A stretch of 31,362 nt of DNA, taken from the NCBI GenBank assembly GCA_910592005.1, contig CAJVPP010000480.1, positions 1-31,362 of the forward strand. The letters are read 5' to 3'. How positions within the stretch are numbered: the stretch's first letter is position 1; each line of letters starts with the position of its first letter. Origin of the DNA: Funneliformis mosseae. Lineage: Eukaryota > Glomeromycota > Glomeromycetes > Glomerales > Glomeraceae. The position numbers were made by a program, and so were the translations under genes. Below are positions 1 through 9,324 of the stretch, one piece after another. The notes beneath the pieces are model-generated. The model saw only the letters and a list, made by a program, of their open reading frames with translations, was not told where the DNA came from and did no database searches.

Positions 1-170
1 TTTTATTTTATTTTTATTTATTTTAAAAAAATAAATTTTTTAAAAAAAAATTTAAGTAAATTAATAAAACTGTTGTTTAACGATTAATAACGCGAAAATA
101 TTTCTGAAAATAGTAAAATTATATTTGTGTAATGAAATCAATAATTATCTACTATAACGAATAATTTATT

Positions 171-222
171 AATGCTATAACGAATTATTCGTTATACATT
201 CCGCATAATTCGTTATAGCATT
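171..222. repeat. Perfect 18-bp inverted repeat (hairpin)
   Basis: The arms 171-188 (AATGCTATAACGAATTAT) and 205-222 (its exact reverse complement) are separated by a 16-nt loop. The arms contain ATAACGAA/TTCGTTAT, the word typical of pogo/Tc1-type transposon ends, so this is probably the inner part of a small non-autonomous element. Confidence 0.7.
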
Positions 223-264
223 AACAAAGATTCTTATAATGAAGTCCTGATCAGCTGGATCGGC

Positions 265-292
265 AACTTCGTTATATTGAGGTGTAACTGTA
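265..292. mobile_element. Pogo/Tc1-like terminal inverted repeat remnant
   Basis: The segment reads inward-to-outward as TTCGTTATATTGAGGTG then TAACTGTA. It resembles the widespread Tigger/pogo end (TTCGTTATATCGAGG...ACTGTA). A matching intact left end was not found; only degraded ATAACGAA words lie at about 150-190. It is best read as one end of a decayed MITE. The family assignment is from memory of the end sequence. Confidence 0.4.
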
Positions 293-1080
293 GCACTTTT
301 TCAGAATAACCATTTTGATGAAATAATATTTAAATTATGAATAATAATGGTATTGGTTAAGAGTAAACCATTTGAATTGCAATTTAAACTCTAACTGATA
401 TAATCAAGAGCCAGTTTTATTTCTGGATCAACAATTAAATGATTATCTTATAGATCAAAATTTTTTTCATTGAAAAAAACTGTTTTCTCAGGAAACAATC
501 ATTGAAGCATATGTTGGATTAATACTTTACTTTGCAATTGTATCAAAAAGGTTTATTCTGAGAAAGCAGTTCTATTCCTGCCTACAACACAAAAAGTATA
601 AATTTGTATATAATCCTTTGTGTAACTAATTATTATGTACTGTATGACTGTACTATACGTATAAAGCACCTCCTAGGTAACTTTTATTTTACATCTATAA
701 GTTATATAATGATTTTTTTAACTTTATTTTCTCTTCTGAAAATTCTTTTACATTATATGAGATTTTGTCAATAGAAAACATCTTCTTACTTAATAATTTA
801 TTGTTATAAAATGTGTTTCTATCGATGAAACCCTTTATTAGCAAAAGAAAATTTGTCTAAAGTTCAAAATCGTAATAAGTGACATATTACTTATTATTCT
901 AAAAAAAATAATAGATTATTTCCTATAATAAATATTTTAACAGTTTTTATCAATTTCAGAATATTGGGAGAGTCTCTATATACGATAAAGTAGTAATGAG
1001 CAATAACTTTTATTGAAATTGGAAGTCTAAAAGTGTTTTCAATTTCTAATACCTATCACTGTGAAGTAAAGCTCTAAATA

Positions 1081-2123
1081 GTTCAGATTAATCTGAAATT
1101 TTCAGTTCAGATCAACTTCAGTTCAGTTTCAGATTGCAAAATATTCAATCTGAAAATTTCAGTTCAGTTCAGATTTTGTTCAGATTATAAATCTAATTTG
1201 AACTGAAAAAAATCTGAACTGAATCAAAAATTTTGGATTAATCCAAAATTTCAGATCGTTTAAAACGATTAAATTTATTATTCTTTTAGAATGATTGAAG
1301 TTATCATTTTAAAAGAACGATAAAAGAATCATTCATTTGGAACAATTGAAGTTATCATTCTAAACAATCGATAAGAAAATTGTTCAATTGAAACAATGAA
1401 ATTATTATTTTAAACAAAAAATAAGAGAATTGTTTGATTGGAACAATGAAATTATCATTTCAAATGAACAATAAAAGAATTGTTCAATTGGAACGATAAG
1501 AAAATCATTTGATTGGAATGATGAAATTATCATTCTAAACGAATGATAAAGAATCATTTGATTAGAATGATGAAATTATCATTTCAAATGAACAATAAGA
1601 AAATCGTTTGATTGAAATGATAAAATTATTGTTCTAAACAAACAATAAGAGAATCGTTCAATTAAAATGATCAAATTATCATTCCAATAAACAATAAGTG
1701 AATTATTTGATTAGAATGATTAGAATGATCAAATTATCGTTCTAAACGAACGATAAAAGAATCGTTTGATTGGAACGATGAAATTATTATTCCAATAAAT
1801 GATAAGAAAATCATTTGATTAGAATAATCAAATTATTGTTCCAAACGAACGATAAAAGAATCATTCAATTGGAACGATCAAATTATCGTTCCAAATGAAC
1901 AATAAGAAAATCTTTTGATTGAAACGATGAAATTATCATTCCAAACGATCTGAAATTTCAGATTAATCCGAAATTTTCAGTTTAGTTCAGATTTTTACTG
2001 GTTTATAGTTCGATTTGGTTTCAGATTAGCATTTTTAAAATTTATAATCTGAACTGAACTGAACCAAAATTTTCAGTTCGATTTTAGATTGGCTTATAAT
2101 CCAGACTGAACTGAACCGTTCAG
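1081..2123. repeat. Fold-back element rich in GTTCAG/CTGAAC with internal satellite
   Basis: Two flanks, about 1081-1263 and 1949-2123, are dense in GTTCAG, CTGAAC and CAGATT words. They are arranged as inverted copies: the inner edge of the left flank (GGATTAATCC, then TTTCAGATCGTTT) reappears reverse-complemented at the inner edge of the right flank. Between them lies a tandem array of 50-bp units. No open reading frame is present. The ends are fuzzy. A possible AATA duplication flanks the element but is too short to trust. Confidence 0.6.
1264..1948. repeat. Tandem array of about 13 diverged 50-bp palindromic units
   Basis: The unit has the form GAATCGTTTGATTGGAACG, then ATGAAATTATCGTTCC, then AAACGAACGATAAGA, about 50 nt. 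It includes a self-complementary GGAACGAT...ATCGTTCC core. About 13 copies run head to tail from 1264 to 1948, with one shortened copy (near 1480) and one extended copy (near 1700). Differences between copies are mostly A/G or C/T exchanges. Confidence 0.75.
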
Positions 2124-2262
2124 AATATTACTGCAAAGGAATGTTAAAACATGGAACAAATTCCACTGCAAAAAGTACTCTGACGCAATGGAAAGGTCAA
2201 TTCATAATGATTTAAGAGGTGAATTGAGAAAGCTTACAGAGAATTTAGAGTCCAGAAAATAA
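2122..2262 (+). pseudogene. Unrecognised coding-like remnant
   Basis: An open frame with protein-like composition runs to a stop at 2260-2262. It is rich in K, R, E and N and includes WNKFHCKKYSDAM near its start. It has no start codon of its own, and its upstream side is the GTTCAG element, so it may be the last exon of a gene broken by that element. I recognise no family. It could also be chance, since the window is AT-rich and the frame is only about 45 codons. Confidence 0.3.
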
Positions 2263-2470
2263 TATGATATGATACTAGCGTTGTGCCATAAATTAAAGGT
2301 TATTTTACGTGTTTTTATGGAATGAAAGTATAGTGAGCATGCTACATCCTGTTTCTTTGTATATAGAGAAAAAGAGCATCCAGGTAAAGAGCTTCTGCGA
2401 TGTGCACATCTTACTATGAGATTTTAAGATCTACTGATTCTGGAGAGGAATCGGCTATATATCTTCCTTT

Positions 2471-2793
2471 ATGATGAAGGATCTTACTCATGCTACCTCT
2501 TTTGCGTACTATTACACTAGCACCATCAGGATTCCAGTGAAAGTATCACCACCAGCAGTGATATCCATTTTTGATGTTCCAGAGATTTGTTGTCTCAGCT
2601 ATATGTCCCAACCTGTCTCACACTATGTCCCAAATGTCCCATCAGTGTCCCATCAATGTCCCATGACAACACTGACCACCAGGAGGGAAAGCACTTAAAG
2701 AAATAACAAAAAAGAAAATTTACCCAAAAGAAGTAACGATAATAAAATGGATAGTCCAAATAAGAGACTTATTTGATAATGAAGTTTCTGCTG
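2471..2793 (+). pseudogene. Exon of unknown gene interrupted by a hAT MITE
   Basis: A frame opens at ATG 2471 and reads into the MITE at 2556. If the MITE and one copy of its 8-bp target duplication are taken out, the same frame continues without a stop to a GTAAGA splice donor after 2793 (phase 1). The part after the insertion is Lys/Ile-rich and looks coding (KALKEITKKK, then TIIKWIVQIRDLF). As it stands the insertion, 127 bp with its duplication, shifts the frame. I do not recognise the family. The downstream exon was not established; coding-like pieces at 2913-3460 may belong to it. Confidence 0.45.
2556..2674. mobile_element. hAT-type MITE, 119 bp, with 8-bp target duplication
   Basis: The ends are CAGTG...CACTG (right end CAACACTG). 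The element is flanked by perfect 8-bp direct repeats ACCACCAG at 2548-2555 and 2675-2682. Five-base CAGTG ends plus an 8-bp duplication are the hAT superfamily signature. The right half holds several TGTCCC (GGGACA) hexamers, which look like subterminal transposase-binding repeats. The left terminal repeat is poor beyond CAGTG. No transposase is present. Confidence 0.8.
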
Positions 2794-2912
2794 GTAAGAT
2801 ATAATAAATTTCCTGCATTTAGTAATATCAATCTCAACAAACTCATTCATATTTGATTTTCTGAACAAAAATTATTCATAATACGTTACCAAACCTGATC
2901 ACCTTCAGTTAA

Positions 2913-3204
2913 AACGTAATAAATCGGATACAAGTACCAAAAATCAGTTGAACAACGGTTTCCCAATAAGATTTTAAATTGGGTAGAATTCAAAGAGGAA
3001 GTGCGAACTCGGAAGCCAGAATGTGTGGATAAGAAGTATAAAAAACCAATGTTTGGACCACGTACAGCATCGGAAATAAACATCCACACATTCTAACACC
3101 ATTAGATAGGTCAGTTTGATTTCGTGCTTTAGAGGATACAATTGGAGAACCGGATTTTATAGTGGTTGACGACAATTATGCCATTCGAATACAAAACCCG
3201 ATGG
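2913..3204 (+). pseudogene. Unrecognised decayed coding sequence
   Basis: Two coding-like stretches are visible on the plus strand. The first, about 2919-3093, includes NWVEFKEEVRTRKPEC and KKPMFGPRTASE. The second, about 3098-3204, includes FRALEDTIGEPDF and IVVDDNYAIRIQN. The second contains an in-frame TGA where Trp would fit. It runs straight into the left target duplication of the hAT MITE at 3205. After the MITE a coding-like frame (RWVLKIPPNKNIVALL) continues to about 3450. The family is not recognised. Confidence 0.4.
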
Positions 3205-3378
3205 CAGTGTTGTGACATGGGACAGGACAGTCCCACGACATATTTTCGACTTTTTATGTCCGGGACATTTTTGGGACAAATTTTACTATAATAGATTATA
3301 TATGAAACATTTTTTTGAAACATATGGGACGGGACGGGACATTAAAAAATCTGTGGGACACGTCCCGTGACAACACTG
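3205..3378. mobile_element. hAT-type MITE, 174 bp, with 8-bp target duplication
   Basis: The ends are CAGTGTTGTGAC...GTGACAACACTG: CAGTGTTGT is shared, followed by a near-inverted match. Perfect 8-bp target duplications CCCGATGG lie at 3197-3204 and 3379-3386. The interior is AT-rich, and both subterminal regions carry GGGAC/GTCCC words, as in the 119-bp MITE at 2556. The two clearly belong to the same family. It is non-autonomous, with no open reading frame. Confidence 0.9.
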
Positions 3379-3386
3379 CCCGATGG

Positions 3387-3736
3387 GTTTTAAAAATACC
3401 TCCTAATAAGAACATTGTCGCACTTTTATCTTCAAGAGAGGGACATTAGAAAGGAAATTTTGCAGATTCCAAGAATACCTCAATATATGATCTCATAAAT
3501 CAAATTTATGCGACCGCTATATTGTCACCTCCTATATAGTCATTCCGTTAAATAAAGAACTCGTTTCACGTGATACAAAAAAGTGGTTTAACGAACGGAA
3601 AAATTTAATCCAGATTTTTATTGTCACATGCCCATATATAAATAAATAAAATAAATGCGTCTAAATATAATTGAGGCATTTATATGTTGACATACAAAAA
3701 TGCAACTAATCTAATGAGTAGTAAAATAATAAGTTA
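3387..3736. other. Intergenic region downstream of the phosphatase gene
   Basis: The first about 60 bases continue the coding-like remnant on the plus strand (RWVLKIPPNKN). The rest is AT-rich, with a TTTCACGTGATAC E-box at 3567-3572 and no gene that I can support. Confidence 0.5.
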
Positions 3737-3994
3737 TTAATCAGCATATTGTTTACATTTCACGCTAATGATCTCTCTCTCATTCCATTTCAATGCACTT
3801 AATTCGCCACCATAAACGCATCTGGAATCAAGTCCAAAACTGTAAGGCTTTATTTTCAATCCTCGCGAAGCGTCATGACCATAAATGACCGTTTTAGGTG
3901 ATAATGATTTCTCTTGCGCTGCATTCCAATATTTGGTCCAAGCATGACCTTCCTTTTTGTTCTTTGTAGATTTACCATCATCTTTGATATTACG

Positions 3995-4031
<37 letters not shown>

Positions 4032-4876
4032 GAATACGTCAGGATCAAAAAAAAAGAACATTATTTTGGAAAAAAAAAAAATAATAATCTCCATTATATG
4101 TGTGAATTTACCATATTCATTAAATCGAAAGGATTTTGTTCTAACAATGGAGTATCTGGTAATAAACCAGCATGAACTACATATAAATCATGTTCTGGAA
4201 TATTCAGAATAATAGGACAACAAAGAAAGTATTCATAAAGTTCCGAGTCGAGTTGCCTATAGGTGATAATCATTTTTAAAGATTTAATATGAAGTTTGTT
4301 TCCCTGATTAATAGGATCCACATCCTTTACTTACTCTGCTATTAATCTGTGTTCGGATTTCACCGACATGTCTTTAGGCATATTGTTCTGTCGAATATAT
4401 TCATCTAATCCGATTCCTTGAGCATCTAAAGAATCTAATAAACTCTTCCACCTCAAAACTTTATCATCATGATTTCCACGTACGCAACTAGCCCCCAAAG
4501 AATGGATCAACTTGAGAACTTGAATAGATTCTGGTCCTTTTGCTACCAAATCACCTACAAAAATCAGATGATCTTTTAAAGGATCATAACCAATTTTATT
4601 TATTAACTCCGAAAGTTCATTAATCATTCCATGAACATCACCAATGAAAATAATATTCTTATGAGAAAGAGAATCTTCAAGTTTATAAAGTAAACTATAA
4701 TTAGCACTTGGAGTTTCAGAAACGGGTTTCCTGGTTGAGAAATGGTCTCTCGATATAGTAAATATAAATAAAGCGCAAAGTGATATTATAAGGATAAACG
4801 TTATAAACCTGACACTTAGCGAGTCGTAAAAGTGTTTTTTCTTGTTATATATTATTTGGTTGTATGTGCCCTTCAT
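3737..4876 (-). CDS. PPN2: Membrane-anchored Ppn2/ApaH-like metallophosphatase
   Basis: Three exons: 4876-4335, 4256-4112 and 3994-3737. Introns are 78 and 117 nt with GTAAGT/GTAAAT donors, and the joined frame encodes 314 aa. An N-terminal hydrophobic segment (about residues 22-42) after a basic tail suggests a type II signal anchor. The PPP-fold motifs follow in order: GDVHG (79-83), GDLVAKGPES (109-118), GNHD (134-137), VHAG (208-211), GHDA (268-271) and GLDSRCVYGG (283-292). The KGPxS and GHDA signatures are those of ApaH-like phosphatases. Yeast Ppn2, a vacuolar zinc-dependent endopolyphosphatase of similar length (about 326 aa), is the best match I know. Likely substrates are polyphosphate or dinucleoside polyphosphates in the vacuole lumen; this is by analogy only. 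The start is the first ATG before the anchor. A trinucleotide repeat sits in intron 2. Confidence 0.88.
3998..4028. repeat. (AAT)n microsatellite inside the phosphatase intron 2
   Basis: About ten AAT triplets on the plus strand (ATT on the coding strand) lie immediately before the intron 2 acceptor TTCAG at 3995-3999. They form much of the stretch where the pyrimidine-rich tract should be. Confidence 0.85.
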
Positions 4877-5033
4877 TTTTATTTTTATTTTTTTTGGTGA
4901 AAGATGGCATAAATTTTGCGAGTATCTATATAATCTATATATTTATATATTTATACATCTATCTATCTATTCTATCTATCTATAATAGAAAAAAAAAAAA
5001 AATAATAATTTCCTAAAAGGATATTTCGCCAGA
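4877..5033. promoter_or_regulatory. Short 5' flank of the phosphatase gene with TATC/TCTA microsatellite
   Basis: Only 157 nt separate the phosphatase start codon from the 3' end of the tRNA gene. About 4920-4985 is a TATA/TCTATC simple repeat, followed by an A-run at 4989-5002. The phosphatase promoter must lie here or overlap the tRNA gene. Confidence 0.45.
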
Positions 5034-5106
5034 TGCCTTCTGCCAGAATCGAACTGGCGACCTTCTGCTTACTAGGCAGACGCTCTGCCAACTGAGCCAA
5101 GAAGGC
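5034..5106 (-). tRNA. tRNA-Thr (anticodon AGT)
   Basis: A 73-nt cloverleaf folds without an intron. The 7-bp acceptor stem is GCCTTCT/AGAAGGC, the D arm GCTC/GAGC, the anticodon arm TCTGC/GCAGA with loop CTAGTAA (anticodon AGT), and the T arm GCCAG/CTGGC with loop TTCGATT. The discriminator base is A. The A box (TGGCTCAGTTGG) and B box (GTTCGATTC) are good. CCA is not encoded. The first pol III stop run (TTTT on the minus strand, 5015-5018) lies 15 nt past the 3' end. All stems pair perfectly, so the gene looks functional. It should read ACU/ACC threonine codons after A34 to inosine modification. Confidence 0.97.
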
Positions 5107-5677
5107 AATTCTTGGAAATGAGTGAAATAAATATATTTTGTTTTATAATATTTGTTTTAATTCAAGACGAAAATTCTTTAAATTTAACAAATATCACGTG
5201 TAATAACCACAATAATTTATATCATTTGTTATACAAGAAAAATTTTTCATACGTCTAATCTAAATTTTATAAAATTTTTGATAATATTGTAATTGAATTT
5301 TTTTTAAGGCTAAAAGGCTAAATAAAGTTCATTTTTTTGATATAAAATTTTTTTTGACTAATTTGAAAAAATTTGGTAATAAAAAAAAAAAAAAATTTTT
5401 TAAGTTGTAATATTGTAATATGTAATAAAAAAAAAAAATATTTAACAAAAAAATTGTTCAACTCCACATCCCATATATTCTATAAAGACAATCCAGAATC
5501 ATTAAAACTACAATTTCATAATGCTAGTAACCGAAGTCTCTAAAAAAAAAAGGATCATGATCATATAAACCATTATTTCCCTAAATTCTAATTCCCCATA
5601 ATTTCCAAAAAAAAAAAAAAAATATCCAAAATATTTTATCAACCATCCCATTTCTCCAACCATAAGAACTTTTTTTT
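5107..5677. other. Intergenic: tRNA 5' flank and RRM gene 3' flank
   Basis: AT-rich with many A-runs. There is a CACGTG E-box at 5195-5200, about 90 nt upstream of the tRNA. No coding sequence seen. Confidence 0.6.
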
Positions 5678-8600
5678 TTACATGTTCCTTACAAATACAG
5701 ATTGAGTCGGTATTACCATCTGAGAGACTGGACTATCAAGTCCCGTCATTCCAGTCAAGGATGATGTCATCCCTATGCTCATTATATTACCTGAATTAAC
5801 ATTTCCGTTAGATCCATTAGATACTGTTGTAGTAGATAACATTGCCGAGGTACTTTTCTCCCATAAACCTTGAGACGGGACAATCATTGAAGTAGTAACA
5901 GAATTTGGTGAATTATTATCGGTATTCACCGAGTTACTTGTTACTTCAGTCGTGGTAGAACTTGAACCTATAATACCATTTTTACTACCATTATCAGTTT
6001 CTTTGACCACATTAGAAGAGGACGACGATGGATGAACAACGCCTAATCCGTTAGATGCAGCCGTTGTGGTGGAACCTGTAGAGTCAGAAATTCCATTTGT
6101 TTGATTTTGAATATGTGCATTTATTCCGACAAGTCCACTACCGATAGCACCAGGATGATGTTGATGCTGATGATGGTTATGAGAATGTTGATGTTGGTGT
6201 TGTTGTTGTTGATGATGATGAGCTGCTACAACAGCTACTTGAGGATGATGGTGATAAGCTGTTGGAATCACTGGAGGACGATGGTGAGGATGATGATGGG
6301 GATGGAAAAATAATTGTTGTGGGGTTGGACTAAGATGAAAACTTCCAAAATTTGATGTTAAATTGTGTATTGGATTATTGCCAGTACCATAATTATTATT
6401 ATTAACATCTGCTGTCCCGTTAATTCCATTATTATTGGCAATTCCATTCGTCGTATTTGAAGAAGGTGCTGGAAAGGCTCCTAATGCGCTAAAATTAGAA
6501 AGTGCTGATGATATCTGGGGTGATTGGTGAGTCTTCCCAATTGGACCAAAACCGGAAAATTGCGTTGTTGGCGTCACAATTGGTTGATCTTGGGAGATAT
6601 TTTGTGATGATTGATTAAAGTTTTGCAGTGAATTAGCTCCAACCCCATGAACAGAACCGACTGAAGAAACAAGTGGAATAGGTTGAAATGAAGAAGTAGC
6701 ATTAGTATTCGGATTTGGGAGGTTATTTAAATGTGCTAACGGATTATAAGAAGTTGGGAATGGTGTAGGACTAGTTAATGATGGTGTTGTTAAAGGTGGT
6801 GAAAAGGGTCCCATGTGAGTTGGAGGAATAAAATGAGGATGAGGAATTGGTGGATGACCCAAATGAAAATTATGGTGATGAATAAGTGGAGGAGGAGGCG
6901 GTCTATGATGTGGATGTACGGTCAAATGTGGATGCGGAGGTGGATTATGATGATGATGCGGAGGAAAAGGTGGAAATGAAAATTTATCAAAATGGACACG
7001 TAAAATCCTTCCTTGAAATTCATAGCCATTGTACATCCCTAAATTATTATTGTGTAGAAAACATCGATTCAACATTCAATTTATATTATATTTATTAAAA
7101 GAAAAAAAGATAATAAATAAAATGCAAATTTTTCTTACCAACAGCATTCCTAGCATCCTCAGGTGTTGCGAACAACACTGTGCCAAAACCTCTACTTCGT
7201 CCGTCATAATTAGTTGAAACATCAGCCCTAATGATATTTCCGGCATTACGGAAGAGATCTTTCAGATCTTGCCATTGACAATTAAATGGTAGCTATAAAT
7301 ATTTGAATCAAATAAATTATAATGTATAATATGACATACAAAATGACGAAAAATCCGAGATCTTACATTTCCAACAAAAAGTAATTTTCCGGCATAATTT
7401 TGCTGAGGGGCCTGAATTCTAGCCGGCTACAAAAAACAAAAAAGAAAAGTAAAAAAAAAAACCTTGAATACTTTCTTTTAAAACATATCGAATATTACTT
7501 ACTCCATAGATAAGACCTTCTAGTCCTATCACATGACCCGGCCCATAAGGGTTTGTCGCAAGATCAACCATTCGACGTGAATGGTCTTGTGAGTGATGAT
7601 GGTGATGATGATAATGATGTCCATTACCATTAACGTTATTTTGAACGTTCGGATCAACAAATCCTCGATCCTCTCGTACCTCCAAGATTCTACCTTGCCA
7701 AGGCTTTTGATTAAACATAGCTGAATAAATTAAGGACATTTATGATAACTGTGTAAATGTCTTTTAAAAAAACAAAAATTGACATCTCACTAAAATTTAA
7801 AAGTTTGTACCGATCGCGTTTTTTGCTTCTTCAAGAGTTGTAAATAGCACAGTCCCATGACCTTTTGATCTATTATCATATCCCAGCGCAACATCTGCGC
7901 GTATGACCGTCCCCGCTTTTCTAAATAGATCCTTCAAATCCTGCCATCTCACACGAAATGGTAGCTATGAAGAATATTATCATATAAAGATTAGGTGTTA
8001 CGGCCCAAATTTATGATTCGGACTTGATCACTTACATTTCCAACAAATAATTGCCTTTGTAAGATTGAAGAATTAATAATCCCTGGAGATGAATTATTTG
8101 CAGTATATTCTTCACTACATGTTGTTCCATTCGTAATCCCGTTAATATTTGTGCCATTCATGTTAAGAATTTCATTTTTTGTAATTTTTGTAATGGAAGA
8201 ATAGTCTACGGGTGATGTAGTAGATTGTGTTGATGAGGAGGTGCCATTGATATCATTTGAATTCACTGATACCGATAAGCCATTAGTTGAAGTGATTTTA
8301 TCGTTTTCCGACTAAGGATTACAAATTTAATAAATAGAATTTCATCCCAATATTTTTTTTTTTTTAGCAAACCAAAAAAAAAAAAATCTGGATTACTTAA
8401 TTAAATACCTCAGTTTGATCAATATTATTGACACACTCCGTACGTGGAGGAGGTGGAGGGTAATCGTTTGCAATACGATCCTAATACCAAATTTTATTTG
8501 TTCGTAAATCAATGAATCAATGAATCAATAAATCAATAACCGTGATTAAAAATTAATACAAATCATTTACCTCCCTAACTTCTAACTTCCTACTATGCCA

Positions 8601-9148
8601 TTCATATCCATCAAATTCTACTGTATTATCACAATACACAGAGTATTAATATTGAGAAAATTCTTTCTTTTGAATATGATAACACAATCCCATTTTATTA
8701 AACAATAATATAATGTAACTTTAGATTATCTTACATATGGCTTTTTGTGCGTCTGCAACTGTAGCATAGAGTACAATACCATGTCCTTTCGACCGACCAT
8801 CGCGACTTTGCATGATATTTGCACGTTGCACATTACCGGCCTTTCTAAATAAATCCTAGCAAAATAAATTTATAAAGTTGGATGAATTAATATTTGTTAC
8901 ATTAAAGATAAATAAATAAACAATCAAATCAATTAAAAATTTAATTAACCTTTAAATCTTGCCAACCGACTATTTCAAGCATATAAACGTAATTTATTAG
9001 TATTGATTTCAAATTGTGATAACCAATCAAAATAATTGCATAAAAGTTTTCTCAAAGTACATCATTCGCGTTTTTTTTTTTTTTTTCACTAACCTATAAA
9101 TGGAAGCTTTTTATTTGCGAAATATGAAAATTGTCATCCAAAGGCAAA

Positions 9149-9179
<31 letters not shown>

Positions 9180-9324
9180 TTATTATAATTTATATAAAAT
9201 AGATTAAGATATTATTGTTAAGCTATAAAAAAAAAAAATTGATTCAACTTCCCCAATTTTCACTAAAAATTAAATATAATATACTCACGTTGCCAACGAA
9301 AAGTTGTCTACCTTTGATTGTCAT
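5678..9324 (-). CDS. Three-RRM RNA-binding protein, Gbp2/Hrb1-like, with His/Asn-rich tail
   Basis: Twelve exons (all minus): 9324-9289, 9106-9094, 8969-8950, 8855-8735, 8620-8571, 8480-8409, 8311-8036, 7964-7811, 7720-7503, 7426-7367, 7292-7139 and 7038-5678. Every junction is GT-AG and keeps one frame of 844 aa. RRM1 is at about residues 7-80, RRM2 at 191-266 and RRM3 at 335-410. Each has RNP2 LFVGN, then LPF, then WQDLKDLFRxAG, and RNP1-like RSKGHG or RSRGFG. WQDLKDLF is characteristic of the yeast Gbp2/Hrb1 and animal hnRNP M/MYEF2 group, which are nuclear mRNA-binding proteins acting in mRNP assembly and export. The tail (411-844) is low-complexity: His/Pro-rich, then Asn/Ser/Thr-rich. 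A second His run lies at about 285-291. The start ATG has an in-frame TAA 6 nt upstream. There is no N-terminal RS/RGG region as in yeast. An exact orthologue is not assigned. Confidence 0.93.

Larger units (their letters stand above)
1..1070. other. AT-rich intergenic DNA with an inverted-repeat element near its left end
   Basis: No convincing coding sequence on either strand. The first 70 bases are A/T homopolymer-like. Positions 140-292 hold inverted repeats described separately. From about 300 to 1070 I see only AT-rich sequence with frequent stops. Confidence 0.6.

Noticed and set aside
1264..1948. Regular 50-bp repeats as a possible CRISPR array
   Set aside because: The units are contiguous with no unique spacers and drift by transitions. 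The genome is eukaryotic and no cas genes are nearby.
6101..7098. Plus-strand open frames rich in Met, Asp and Val (6101-6313, 6886-7098)
   Set aside because: They are antisense shadows of the His/Asn codon runs in the RRM protein tail.
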